Positions 45,481 through 56,194 are shown, counted from the stretch's first letter. The stretch: 64,000 nt of DNA from Desmodus rotundus (GCF_022682495.2 NC_071390.1:150264583-150328582), one strand, 5' to 3'. Notes: generated by a model from the letters alone, not told the origin. Numbers and translations are program-made.

Positions 45481-46384
45481 GACCAGAAGTGTCAGCCACA
45501 GTTGGAAATACTCTAGTGTCTGGTGTGACCATATCAGTATCTCCATTTTGTCTCTTCTCTCTCCACTTTCCTTTTGTTTTCCTCCATTTCATCTCCAGAG
45601 AATCGGTACCACTTGGTGCAGCCTGGGAGGAGCATGGTGCATCCTTACAGCTGAAGGTTCGTTATGGCATCCATAGGAGACTTGGATGCACTGTTATACC
45701 AAAAGACCTCTTTCCCTTTGCTGATAAGGAGACAAAACATGGGAGAGGATGACACAACCAGCCACATGAGGGTAATTAAGGGAGAAGGCAGAGCCAAGGA
45801 AGAGAACTAATATGGAAATATTCAAGCACTTTGTCTGCTGGTAGGAGTGATAACCCTTTGTCCTATTTTTAAACATCTTCAACAAGAGCAGATCTTTTGT
45901 AGGGAAAGGACATTTAGGGACACTTGACTTCCTGTATTATTTCACTCTGAACAACAACTGGCTCTTGCCTCTTGCTTCATGTCTCTTGAAAGGAAAATGT
46001 CTCCTTCCATGAGCATTTTTAACCTGGTTCTTATAAAATTGTGCAATTTTTTGCTATTTCTATCCTGTATAACCTAGCCAAGTTCTGCTTTGGGGGGGCT
46101 CTCTGAAGTTGCTTTAAGTTCTCCTAAAAGCCTAGCATTTGTCTCTGATTCTTCTCCTCCTTTGTGAGAATACTGTGTTTTTGCTCTTGGAACAGATTTT
46201 GAAAAGAGCATCTTGTTACCTTGGCCCCATTTCAATCAACAAGTATGTATCGAGTGCTGTCATTGTTCCAACGCCATTCTAGATCCTGTCGAATACTGAC
46301 ATTAAAGACTCTGAGAGCTGGAAAGCATCTTTGAGATAATCACTGATTTTAAAAACAACTTGCCACAGGGTCAAGAGGCTGTGT
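45481..46384. other. Unique non-genic DNA with an L2-like scrap
   Basis: About 46230-46290 reads like an antisense L2 end ('caacaagtatgtatcgagtg'). No gene. Confidence 0.5.
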
Positions 46385-46490
46385 GGAAGAATAACCTGCT
46401 GAGTTCTCCCTTCCTCCCTCAGCAGGAAGAATAACCTGCTGAGATCAGAAATCCTAATGAGAATAAGAAGTTTCTTATTCTCATTAAGGT
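46385..46490. repeat. 19-bp direct repeat next to a 14-bp-stem hairpin
   Basis: The 19-mer 'ggaagaataacctgctgag' occurs at 46385-46403 and 46425-46443. Between them 'ctcagcagg' is the reverse complement of 'cctgctgag', so either copy can pair with the spacer. Just downstream, 46456-46469 and 46472-46485 are perfect 14-bp reverse complements with a 2-nt gap, extendable with one bulge. No known repeat family was recognised. Confidence 0.85.
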
Positions 46491-46679
46491 TTACACTTTG
46501 ATTGGGAAGATGAAGGAGAAAGTATGGAATAACATGGAGGCTTCTCTGAGCCAAACATCATGTGTTCAGTGTGTTATATAAATTGTATTATCCCCTGCAA
46601 ACCTTAGTAATATTACTCTGTGAGAACCTATTTGAAGAAATAATGACTTAAGACTTCCCTAACATGGTGAAAGAAAAAA

Positions 46680-48500
46680 CACACAAGTCTCGGTAGCACA
46701 GAGAGTCCCAAACAAGATGAACCCAAAGAGGGCCACACGAGATACATCATAATTAAAATGGCAAAGGCAAAAGACAAAGAGAGAATCTTAAAAGCAGCAA
46801 GAGAAAGATAGTCAGTGCCTACAAGGGAGCCCCCATACACTGTCAGCTGATTTCTCAGCAGAAACATTTCTGGCCAGAAGGAATTGGTGTGAAATATCAA
46901 TGTAAAGAACCTATAACCAAGACTACTTTACCCAGCAAGCTGTCATTTAAAATTGAAGGAGAAATAGTTTCCCAGACAAAAAAAAATCTAAAGGAGTTCT
47001 TTACCACCAAACTAGTATAACAAGAAATGTTAAGGGGTCTTCTTTAGGAAAAATAAGAAAAAAAAACCCCAGAGTAACATAGTTAAAAGAATAAAATGGT
47101 AATATATATGTACCTATCAATAATTACTTTAAATGTAAATGACTCAAATGCTCCAATCAAAAGACATAGGGTAGCTGAATAGATCAGAAAATGTGACCCA
47201 TATACATGCTGTCTACAAGAGACCCACCTCAGAATGAAAGATATGCACAGACTAAAAGGATGGGGGAAAAAATTCATTCAAATGGAAATGAAAAAAGTGC
47301 TAGAGTAGTAATACTTATATTCAACAAAATAGACTTTAAAACTAAAGCTATATAGTAAGAGACAAAGAAGAACACTACATAATGATAAAGGGAGCAATTC
47401 CACAAGCAGATAAAACCCTTGTAAACATTTATATACCCAACAAAGGAGCAACTAAATATATAAAGCATATCTTAATGGACGTAAAGGGAGAGATAGACAA
47501 TAACATACTCTTAGGAAGAGATTTTAACACCCCATTGAAATCAATGAATAGATTTTCCAGACAGAAAATAAACAAGGAAAGAACAGCCTTAAATAACACA
47601 CTAGATCAGATGGAAGTAATTGATATCTTCAGGGCATTTCACCTAAAGGCAGCAGAATATAAATTCTTTGCAAGTACACATGGAACATTTTCTGGGATAG
47701 ACCACATGTTAGGACACAAAACGAGTCTCCACAAAATTTAAGAAGACTGAAATCATATTGAGCATCTTCTCTAACCACAATGGTATGAAACTAGAAATCA
47801 ATCACAAGAAAAAAACTGAAAAGCACACAAAGACATGGAGGCTAAATAACATGTTACTAAACAATGAATGGGTTAACAATGAGATCAAGAAAGATACCTT
47901 GAATCAGTTGCATTTCTATATATTAACAATGAACAATCAGAAAGGGAAACTAAGAAAACAATCCCATTTACAATTGCGTAAAGAAAACCCTAGGAATAAG
48001 CTTAACCAAAGATGTAAAAGAACTATATTCAGAAAATTATAAGACACCGAAGAAAGAAATTAAAGAAGACAAAAATAAGTGGAAGTATATAGCATGTTCA
48101 CTGATAGGAAGAATTAACATCATTAAAATGTCCATACTTCCCAAAGCAATTTATAGATTCAAAGCAGTTCCTATCAAGATACCAATGGCTATTTCACAGA
48201 ATTAGAACAAATATTCCAAAAATTTATATGGAACCACAAAAGATTTCCAATAGCCACAGCAATCTTGAGAAAGAAGAACAAAGTTGGAGAAATCATGCTA
48301 CCTGATATCAAACTATACCATAAGGCCTAGTAATCAAAACAGCATGGTACTGGCATAAAAAAAAAAGACACAGACCAATGGAATAGAATAAAGAGCCCAG
48401 GAATAAACCCATGCCTATATGGTCAATTAACATTTGACAAAGGAGGCAAGAACATACAATTGAAGAACATTCAATAAATGGTACTGGGAAAATTGGACAG
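46680..48500 (+). mobile_element. Fossil L1 with ORF1 end, endonuclease and late RT, internally deleted
   Basis: About 46725-47050 is the decayed ORF1 C-terminal region (AKDKERILKAARE, then a stop, then DFSAETFLARR, LSFKIEGEI). ORF2 endonuclease follows: LQETHL, holding the catalytic Glu position, at 47213-47230, then an open stretch 47382-47741 with LLGRDFNTP and THGTFSGIDH. From about 47898 the sequence jumps to the late RT and C-terminal region (YILTMNNQ..., GRINIIKMS, 'ccaatggaatagaataaaga'), so the catalytic RT core is missing. The 3' end is also absent. Many stops; not functional. Confidence 0.9.
47382..47741 (+). pseudogene. L1 ORF2 endonuclease domain remnant
   Basis: A 119-codon open stretch covers the middle and end of the apurinic-type endonuclease that nicks target DNA for L1 insertion. 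It retains DFNTP and the GIDHMLGHKT region, where the family usually has RIDHILGHK; the Arg before IDH is Gly here. It is cut off from an intact N-terminus by in-frame stops upstream, for example within the stretch that follows LQETHL. Confidence 0.88.
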
Positions 48501-48699
48501 AAAGGAGATATAGAAATAAACATAGATATACATGAAAAAAATAATGAATTAAAGTATGCACAGCAGCCCCTCCTACTGCAAAACTCGGCTCTGGACACAC
48601 AAAACTGAGAACCAGATGCTAGATGTTGAGGGGCTGATTCTTTGTAGGGACTCTTAGAAACTAGCCAGTCAGATACCTCCGGGGTCTGTCTTACTCTTG
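48501..48699. other. Non-genic DNA after the L1
   Basis: Nothing recognised. Confidence 0.45.
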
Positions 48700-48860
48700 G
48701 CCTTATTTAAACAGCTGCATGTATCTTTTCTCCCAACAATCCTGTGAAGTAGATGTAATCATCCCCATTTCAGAGATAAAAACATCCAGACTTAAAGGGG
48801 ACATTCTGAACAGGAGTATAGCCCGATCACCAAAAGGTTGTGACAGCATTCAAGTTTCAT
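48700..48860 (-). repeat. MIR SINE, antisense, partial
   Basis: It reads 'caacaatcctgtgaagtaga', 'atcatccccatttcagagat' and 'aaaaacatccagacttaaag', the start of an antisense MIR. Confidence 0.75.
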
Positions 48861-49832
48861 TAAGACCTCTTGCTGCCCTCAAAGTGCTAGAATAAGTAGC
48901 ATTCTCCTCTTTGTCTAGCTCCCCAGTGCAGAATAGAGCAAGTGTGTGGAGCAGAGGCACTGAGGTGACAGGGGTTTGGCTGTCCAGGTGACCTTGGTTG
49001 TGAGTGTTGGCCCTCACAGCTGATCTCTCTGGGCAGCACTGAGGCCCATGGGCTCTTTTGGGATGAGGCAGGAGAAGGCCCGGAGCCTCCAGAACAGAGC
49101 TGGGCCTTTGCAGGATGAATAGGGGCTAGAAAAAAAAAACTGTGGGGATTGTGTGGGGAGGGGTGAAGAGAAAAGGCTGACCAGAGAAGGAGCTTGGGAC
49201 CAGGTGCCCACCTGAGATGGCCCTGTTTGTCCTGAAACGGACTTCCAAGGGAAAGGCACCATTCGGACCATATTCTGGACCCATACGATTGCTTTCTTTA
49301 TGGAAATGGGTTTGTTTTCATAACCTTCCAGATACTGCAGGCCCACGAATGGAGGTGTATGTGTGTGTATGCATGCAGGAAAAAAGTCTGCAGCTATAGT
49401 CACAAAAATGCTAGTAGTTGTCATGTCCATGTGGGAGGTTTGATGACTTTTATTTTCTTCTTTACACCTTCTGTATTTCTTAAAATAATGAGCTAGAATT
49501 TTTTAATCAGAAAAAAAATGAGATTTTTTTCATTTTTCATTGTCATTTTGGGAAACAAAGAAACCACCATACATATCCACTAGCTTCAAGTACAGTTGCT
49601 GACCCCAGGATGCTTAGTATCCTCTGGTCACACAAATGATCTGAGGCGAGAGAGAAGAAAATGAGATATACACCCAGTTTTGAATCCGAGCGTGAGTCTG
49701 TGTTAGAGTCTTTACAGATCACACGCTTCCTCTCCCCAGAAACAGGTCGTCTGACACCCACGTCTCCAGGCAGCATCGTCTTCAGGCTTTCCAGCTATTT
49801 GCTCACTGCCCCTTAGGGCAGAGCAGGCTGCT
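48861..49832. other. Unique non-genic DNA
   Basis: A 138-codon minus-strand frame (49014-49430) has no recognised domain. AT-rich at 49490-49530. No gene supported. Confidence 0.5.
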
Positions 49833-50270
49833 CACAGCCAATTATTTTTTTTTTAATTTTTATTGTTATTCAATTACAGTTGTCTGCCTTTTCTCCCCAT
49901 CCCTCTACCCTAGCCCAGCCGAACCCACCTCCCTCCCCCACCTCCACCCTCCCCCTTGATTTTGTCCATGTGTCCTTTTATAGTAGTTCCTGTAATACCC
50001 TCCCCTCACTGTCCCCTCCCCATTCCCCTCTGGTTATTGTTAGATTGTTCTTAACTTCAATGTCTCTGGTTATATTTTGTTTGCTTTTTTCTTCTGTTGA
50101 TTATGTTCCAGTTAAAGGTGAGATCATATGGTATTTGTCCCTCACCGTCTGGCTTATTTCACGTAGCATAATGCTCTCCAGTTCCATCCATGCTATTGGA
50201 AAGGGTATAAGCTCCTTCTTTCTCTCTGCTGCATAGAATTCCATTGTGTAAATATACCACAGCCAATTAT
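49833..50270 (-). mobile_element. L1 3' end (bat type), antisense, with 13-bp target duplication
   Basis: The 13-bp sequence 'cacagccaattat' lies at 49833-49845 and 50258-50270. The insert between starts with a T-run (the poly(A) on the minus strand), then 'attcaattacagttgtctgc' and a pyrimidine-rich 3' UTR ('cccacctccctcccccacct'), and ends in late ORF2 ('ccattgtgtaaatatacc'). About 410 bp, strongly 5' truncated. The intact duplication implies a fairly recent insertion. Confidence 0.9.
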
Positions 50271-50375
50271 GATTATCAAGGATTGGAACAAATTGGAAAC
50301 TGAGTGAAGTTTTTCTAAATCACTATCTAAGAAGAAAGACAGAGACCAAATCACCGTGTGTACCAGGAAGAAGAC

Positions 50376-50779
50376 AAGAATCAGAAGCTTTTTAATTTGA
50401 TGACGTCCCATTTGTTTATTCTTTCCTTTATGTCCCTTGCTTTAGGGGACATATCAGTGAAGATGTTGCTGCATGGAATGTCTGAGATTTTCCTGCCGAT
50501 GTTTTTAATCAACCAAAGAAAAGAGCACACAAAGTATAACCAGAGACATTGAAGTTAAGAACAATCTAACAATAGCTAGGGGGGAGTGGGGAGGGGACAG
50601 TGGGGGGGGTTTCAGGAACTACTGTAAAGGACACAGGGACAAAACCAAGGGGGAGGGTGGAAGCAAGGGAAGGAGGTGGGTTTGGCTGGGGTAGATGGGA
50701 GGGGTTGGGGGGAAATGAAGACAACTGTAATTGAACAACAATAAAATAATTAAAAATAAATAAATAAATAAAAGAATCA
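50376..50779 (+). mobile_element. L1 3' end with 5' inversion (twin priming)
   Basis: The segment 50390-50512 reads as L1 in antisense ('tttaatttgatgacgtccca', 'tttgtttattctttccttta', 'gtctgagattttcctgccga'). From about 50513 to 50771 it is L1 3' UTR in sense ('gaacaatctaacaatagcta', 'aaggacacagggacaaaacc', 'caactgtaattgaacaacaa', AATAAA, then a TAAA-rich tail). The flanks share 'aagaatca' (50376-50383 and 50772-50779). One insertion with an inverted 5' part and normal 3' part is the signature of twin priming. Confidence 0.85.
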
Positions 50780-50905
50780 AAGTAGAGAAGATTCAAAGTG
50801 CCCTGAGTAATTGAGAGTGAGGGCAATTAAATGTCGGCCTGGGGTACCGAGGCAGGCTTCAGATTTCCTTCCTCCAGGGCTCCCAGCAATGAATACATGC
50901 ACCTC

Positions 50906-51330
50906 TGACAGGGTTTGTTCGCGTGGTTAACTACAGAAAGACAAAGAAACACACCCCATCGATTTCTCAATCTGCGGTCACGGAGAGTTCAGACTTACTT
51001 TATTCCAAGAGGAGAACAGCAACTGGTGACCAACCCAATTCTCCCTCTCCATCCTGACTTCCAATGATTGGGGCCTTTTATAAATGCTTCACCTATATCT
51101 AAAGGTTGTAGTTTTCAGAGTTCAAGGTATACAACGGATCAGGGCTGGATTGCTGAGAAAGAGAACCAGGGAGAAGGAGCAGGAAGGACATGAGTCAGAT
51201 TCCTTCCATTTTGGAGAAACGGGTCTTCTCTGAAGAAAGCTCGATTTCTCGAGACCTGTTCCATGTGACAGCCACCGGCCAAGTGTGGTGATGTCAGTCT
51301 GAGTTCATCAGTTAGGGCCGGGGGCTCAGG
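50906..51330 (-). mobile_element. Candidate LTR, minus strand, borders unresolved
   Basis: On the minus strand there is 'catttataaaaggccccaat' (TATA-like, about 51073-51092), then 'ttggaataaagtaagtctga' (AATAAA) about 80 bp on, and an end in 'gttaaccacgcgaacaaacc' and CA at 50906. That is the U3-R-U5 order seen at 4348-4845. I could not find the other terminus or a duplication, so length is unknown. Confidence 0.4.
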
Positions 51331-51975
51331 GGAACACGTGATACACGCAGTCCTGAGCGTAGGACCATCTCTTCCTTTCACCTTTCTAAGATTTTCAAGA
51401 GTGGTAACACATGGCAATGATTTTTTCTTTGAAAACAGTCTATTTTCCTTTCGTGCGCACAGAAAAAAGTTTGGAGGGGTACATACCAAATGACTAACAG
51501 TATGACTAAGAGTAAGACCGTCCCTGTGCAAAACACAGAAACCACCACATGTACCCACTGGCTTCATGTATGAGCGACAGGTGGGGCAGCAGGGCCACAG
51601 GGCAGAAGGAAGATGAAGAGGGACTTTCATCTGTTCCTTTATCCACATCTGGGTTGTTGAAATTTTTTTCTTTGATGAGGGTGTTTTAATTGTTAGTGAG
51701 AGAAAATTAATAAAGAGACCTAAAAATAAATTAGCAAGCAAATAAACACATGGATCCAGAAGTCTAGCCAATCTCATTTTTCTTCTGTAAGAACAAAGAT
51801 TGTAAAGAACACTAAACACTGTGAAGAAATCTTGACCGCTTTCACCTGCCATGTGTTTGGCTGGGCCCAAAGCAGCTGGCGCGGCATTGTTTACCCACGA
51901 CGTTTGCGTGAATTTGGTTGGCTTGTGTCCTGGGCTGTGCAATTCTAAAATTAGCACCACACCAGCTGGGAACAA
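51139..51975 (-). other. Longest open frame in the window (278 codons), probably not a gene
   Basis: The frame is open for 278 codons on the minus strand and overlaps the LTR candidate. The predicted chain has one hydrophobic segment, LARLLDPCVYLLANLFLGLF, around residue 70-90 and scattered Cys residues. No domain, signal peptide or repeat is recognisable. Absence of stops over 830 bp is unusual for this AT content. It may be part of an LTR or internal ERV region, a single long exon, or chance. Not called as CDS. Confidence 0.3.
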
Positions 51976-52336
51976 TCATTCTCCTCCTTTACCCTCAAGG
52001 CTGGATGGACAGAGATTGGAGTTCTTTGCTTTGCCTGGTGAATTTCCTTGCCTTCAAGGGCTAACCTTGGTCTTACTTAGGGGTCAAATATACTGAGAGC
52101 CGAGTTTGCTCGTGATCAACATGGTCAAATAGATATGAAACGTACTGCCCTGGAAGTGCGGCTGATCCAGTCTGCTGCCTACAGATATTTAACACTGAAG
52201 TCTAGCAATGTGCCAGGATGTTTTATCATTCTCTCGGTCAAGTTGTCGATTTTATTTTCTTATTTAAAGGAAACTCATAGTATTATTAACCTCAAAAAAT
52301 GATATTCTGAAATGTTTTCTCAGCTATGTTCAACTT
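51976..52336. other. Unique non-genic DNA
   Basis: Nothing recognised. Confidence 0.45.
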
Positions 52337-52360
52337 ACATTTGCATTTGCATTTGCATTT
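52337..52360 (+). promoter_or_regulatory. Three overlapping octamer (ATTTGCAT) motifs
   Basis: The hexamer unit CATTTG is repeated so that ATTTGCAT occurs three times, each shifted by 6 bp. ATTTGCAT is the classic binding octamer of POU-domain factors. It may be only a short tandem repeat; no nearby promoter is known. Confidence 0.4.
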
Positions 52361-52453
52361 AGCTTTTGATGAATTATAAGGAATCATATCCACTAGCTGG
52401 GAAACTTCTAAATTTATTTACTAGTACAAAGATTTGGATGGTGAAAAAAAAAG

Positions 52454-52454
<1 letters not shown>

Positions 52455-52497
<43 letters not shown>

Positions 52498-52500
52498 ACC
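52455..52500 (+). repeat. (ATCT)n microsatellite
   Basis: Ten to eleven perfect tetramers followed by an imperfect extension to about 52525 with CATC variants. Likely length-variable. Confidence 0.95.
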
Positions 52501-52525
52501 TTTTTATCTATCCATCCATCTATCT

Positions 52526-52917
52526 TGCCTATGAAGAATAAAGGGGAAGTTTGCTGGAGAAGGTGAAAGAGCCTTGGATAGCAAATTAAAGCGTAAATCC
52601 TGTGGATGAAGAGCTACGTGGAAGGAGAATTGGGTAGGAAGGGCTTCAGTTTGCAGTGCAGCTCTGAGAAAGTCTCTGCCAGGCCCATGGGGAGTCTTGA
52701 GCAAAGGCAGCCCATTGGGCAGAAGTAGCCCAGTGCTAGCCTTCCTCCTCTCCACCCCCCACACACTGCACTCAGTCATTGGCAGGGAGCAGCCAGGGAA
52801 GCCTGGCCTTGGTGTGAATGGTGGAGTGGACCTGGTCGGGGGAGGCAGCAACAGGCTGTCACCCAACAACTCTCCCCACAGCACGTTCTCTCAAGGGAGA
52901 TCTGAGAGCTGCACCAT
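52526..52917. other. Unique non-genic DNA
   Basis: A 126-codon minus-strand frame (52504-52884) overlaps the microsatellite and has no domain. Nothing recognised. Confidence 0.45.
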
Positions 52918-53287
52918 ATTAGTTTTCTAGGGCTGCTATAACAAACACCATAGCCTGAGTTGCTTAAATTAATTTTCTTCCAGTTCTAGAGGCCAGAAGT
53001 CCAAGATCAAGGTGCCAGCATCTGTTGTAGGACTCTCCCCTTGGCTTATAGATGATCACCTTCTTCCCATATTCTCACATCTTTCTTCTGTACACATCTG
53101 TGGCCAAATTTCCCCTTGTTATTAAGGACACTAGTCATATTGGATTAGGGCCCATACTGGTTAATGACCTGATTTTAACTCAGTTACCTCTGTAAAGACC
53201 CTCTCTCTAGGTAAGGTCACAATCTGATACAGTGGGAACTAGGACTTCAGCATATGAACCTGGGGGGACATGGTGCAAGGCATAACA
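52918..53287 (-). mobile_element. MLT1-type LTR (ERVL-MaLR), antisense
   Basis: It reads 'ttagttttctagggctgcta', 'taacaaacaccatagcctga', 'ggccagaagtccaagatcaa', 'atattggattagggcccata', 'cagttacctctgtaaagacc' and 'cttcagcatatgaacctggg', ending 'ggcataaca'. Confidence 0.9.
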
Positions 53288-54230
53288 TGACCTCTGTGGT
53301 CACCATGGTTCATCCCTCACACCACACAGCTTCCCTTCCCCACTCTGGGTCAGGGGACAGCCCCTTAACACCTGCCATTGGCTTCTCTTCCTAAGGAGAA
53401 ACAGAGAAGAAGGAAATTAGTGAAATAAACTACAGCCACTACGTCTGCAGTGAGACTCGGGGCACAACAGGCACGGCTCCTCCCCCTCCACCACTCTCCA
53501 GTCTAAACCCTCACCTCCCAGCCATCATCTTTGCAGGTGTTCGTGGTCCCCTGAGAGTGTGGGATTTGCCCAGACTAATCGCCCTCAGTGAGGCTGCTAT
53601 TTAGCGCAGTGTGATCTGAAGCAAAGACATTTTTATTCTCCACAGAATGCTTTCAAGACTTCATTCCCTTAAATTATATCCTTTCTGGGAACATTGGAAA
53701 AGCAGGACCCTGTGGAGACATGCAGAAACTGAGGCCATTCTGAATTTTTTAATTTTTAAGTATAGAAGACCGTTTCTATGAGAAATAAAACTTTGAAAAG
53801 TGGTCATGGTAGAAGGGCAGAGCAGAATATAAGTTTCCTGCTTCCGATCTGGGCACATTTCCAGTCCCTGGTTCTCATTCTCCCTTGTTGCAACAGTGAG
53901 TACTGGGCCTTTGCACAGCCCACTAAGTTGGAGAGAATTTTTTACAACATGAATTAGCTTTTCCCCTTTGTACTTTTCTTTGAGCAAGAGTTGTTTTAAA
54001 ATAATAACCTTTTCTGTGTTTGTGGCTAAAAGAGTAGAATCAAGCAGGAGTCTGATTCTTATGGATGGACTTTGTGCTCTGGATTCTCCTTTCAGGATTT
54101 CTTAGTTTTCTCAAAAAATACAATTTTAAAATACAATACTCAGGTTACCATTAATTAAATTTGGGGGGAGGTAGCATAACAATAGTAATATTTTAGATGG
54201 GTTGCTTTCATCTACAAGAATACCTCCATT
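53288..54230. other. Unique non-genic DNA
   Basis: A 108-codon minus-strand frame (53661-53987), no domain. Nothing recognised. Confidence 0.5.
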
Positions 54231-54457
54231 AAAGCTTGTCTTAGCCCTGGTTGGTATAGCTCAGTGGATTGAGTGTGGGCTGTGAATCAAAGGATCACTT
54301 GTTCGATTCCCAGTCAGGGCACGTGCCTGGGTTGCAGGCCAGGTCCCCAGTGAGGGCCACAAGAGAGGCAACCACACATTGATCTTTCCTGCCTTCTTTC
54401 TCCCTCCCTTCCCTTCTAAATAAATAAATAAAATCTTTTAAAAAAAAGCTTGTCTTA
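54231..54457 (+). mobile_element. Ves SINE (bat-specific), full length, with 13-bp target duplication
   Basis: The 13-mer 'aaagcttgtctta' is perfect at 54231-54243 and 54445-54457. The body 54244-54444 begins 'gccctggttggtatagctca' and contains the A box 'tagctcagtgg' (54257-54267) and the B box 'gttcgattcc' (54301-54310), the repeated 'cagtcagggcacgtgcctgg', a CT-rich 3' part and a TAAA/A-rich tail. The intact Pol III boxes and perfect duplication make it the youngest-looking SINE here. The tRNA-like head is part of the SINE and not a functional tRNA gene. Confidence 0.96.
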
Positions 54458-54759
54458 AACAAAAAGGAACTTCATAGTCTCACAAAGGGGTGAGCAGGCT
54501 GGGGCTGGATCAGCAGGTCAGCGGCATCATTAAGGACAGAGATTCTTTCCACTTCTCCCTCACCTGGCTTCTCCGAAGGTCCCATTGGTCACATGTGCAT
54601 GTTCTAGGTGCAAGGGACTCTGGGAAGGGGGTGCATTTCCAGCCTCTTCCAGGAAGGAAGACCAGTGCAGGTAGGTAGCCAACAGGTCTGTCACACAGAA
54701 GCTGCTGTGATCAGAGCCTCCGGGAGCAAACTGTGGGAGCAAACTGTTAGAATGCTGTC

Positions 54760-54915
54760 TCCTTTCCCTATGACCGCTGGAGATCTGAGCACGTTACTCC
54801 ATGCCGTAGTTTCCTCCTCCTCTGTGTGAACTAAATGTAGCAGTGCGTGCTTGTAATAGTGCCCTTTGAAAACTATCTGCCACGTGGTGAGTGTTAACCA
54901 TCATTATTATCTGCA
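54760..54915 (+). repeat. MIR SINE, sense
   Basis: It reads 'ctgagcacgttactccatgc', 'cgtagtttcctcctcctctg', 'atagtgccctttgaaaacta' and 'gtggtgagtgttaaccatca', with 'ttattatc' at the end. Confidence 0.75.
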
Positions 54916-55374
54916 CATCCAGAATCACAGAAGGTCTCCTGGGGCCTGAGGTTCATCCACATGCTCTGGCTAAGAAAAATGACGGATAAGTTGGGTTTAA
55001 GTTGCCTTAATGTTAAGTTTTTATAGGACCATAACCACTATTGCCATGTTTAACACGTCAGACTTAATGCTTATTATTGTTATGATTTTTTTTTTCAAAA
55101 AGCTCTTAGTTGGCAACCTTGTCTATTCAACTTATTTCTGAAGGAGCTCTCAGATAGGAAAAGTGCCTTTGGGCCCCACGAGAGGAGCCAGCCTTGCCCA
55201 GGTTTCCACCCACTCCGGTCTCCCATACGCCCTCTCGGCACCTTCACATCATGCCCCTCGCTCTGTTCTCACTACAGCTTGAGAGAATGTTCCACACCGT
55301 CATACCCTCTTCTCAGCTCTGTTTCCCAACCTTCTGGCAAATTTAGGGGGAGGGCAGAAACAAGCTGTTATGAT
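54916..55374. other. Unique non-genic DNA
   Basis: Nothing recognised. Confidence 0.45.
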
Positions 55375-55745
55375 TTTCCTTTAAAACTTGATACATTTAG
55401 TGGGACAGAAATTGGCACAACCACTCTGAAGTGCAAGTTGGCACATCAAATATTTAATGCATAATTCCCTTAAGCCAGCAATTCCACTTCTCTGAGTGTA
55501 AGCGATAGAGTAAAGCTCATAAAACATTGCCTGTATTAGCAAAGTTTTTGTTAACAACCCGTGTCCATTAATAGTAAATATATTAAGTTGTTACCACCTT
55601 TTCATAAAATAAAATTTCCATATTGGAACATTTTTTGAAACATGAGGGAGATCTGTATGTACTGACATGAAAAGGTGCCCAAAATACATTTTCATTCATT
55701 TTAAATTTGAGTTTAAACAAAATACAGACCATTGCTTACATTGTA
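55375..55745 (+). mobile_element. Old L1 3' fragment, sense
   Basis: L1M-type phrases occur in order: 'agccagcaattccacttctc', 'gtgtccattaatagtaaata' (decayed), 'gagggagatctgtatgtact', 'gacatgaaaaggtgcccaaa'. Late ORF2 and early 3' UTR. Confidence 0.8.
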
Positions 55746-56140
55746 TCAGTTCTATATTTCTGTGTAACACACCATTCCAAAAGCTTTACTGCCTTAAAAC
55801 AACAATCATGTACTTATTCATGATTCTGTGGTCTGGCGATGTGGGTCAGGCTCCCCAGGACAGCTTGTCTTTGCTGTAGGTGGTATTGTCTGCGCTCACT
55901 CACACATGTGAGGCCTAAACAGAGGACAGAAACTTCCACCTGGCCAATTTCCCTACCCGGTCTTATATCCTCAGGAGGCTAGTCGAGGCTGTTCTCATGG
56001 CAACAGCATCCTGAGGGGCACCTGCAGAAAAGGCACATCTTGCGGCCTGGGTGGAGGATCCCCACAATGTCATTTCTGCCCACTTCTGCTAAAAGCCAGT
56101 TGCAAGGCTAGGCCAGAATCAAGGACTAGGGAAACAGACT
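55746..56140 (-). mobile_element. MLT1-type LTR, antisense
   Basis: It reads 'tatttctgtgtaacacacca', 'gctttactgccttaaaacaa', 'ttctgtggtctggcgatgtg' and 'gaggctagtcgaggctgttc', the reverse of the MLT1 3' end as seen at 56560-56715. It faces that copy. Confidence 0.7.
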
Positions 56141-56194
56141 CCTCATCTTCATGGAAGTTGCTGTGTCGTAGCTGTCATCCAAAATGCCCCCCTG

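Noticed and set aside
50906..51975. A single 1-kb LTR containing the 278-codon frame in its U3
   Set aside because: No matching target duplication could be found for any right border, so only the R-U5-like part is listed as a candidate.
54244..54320. tRNA-like sequence with A and B boxes
   Set aside because: It is the head of a Ves SINE with a target duplication and A-rich tail, not an independent tRNA gene.
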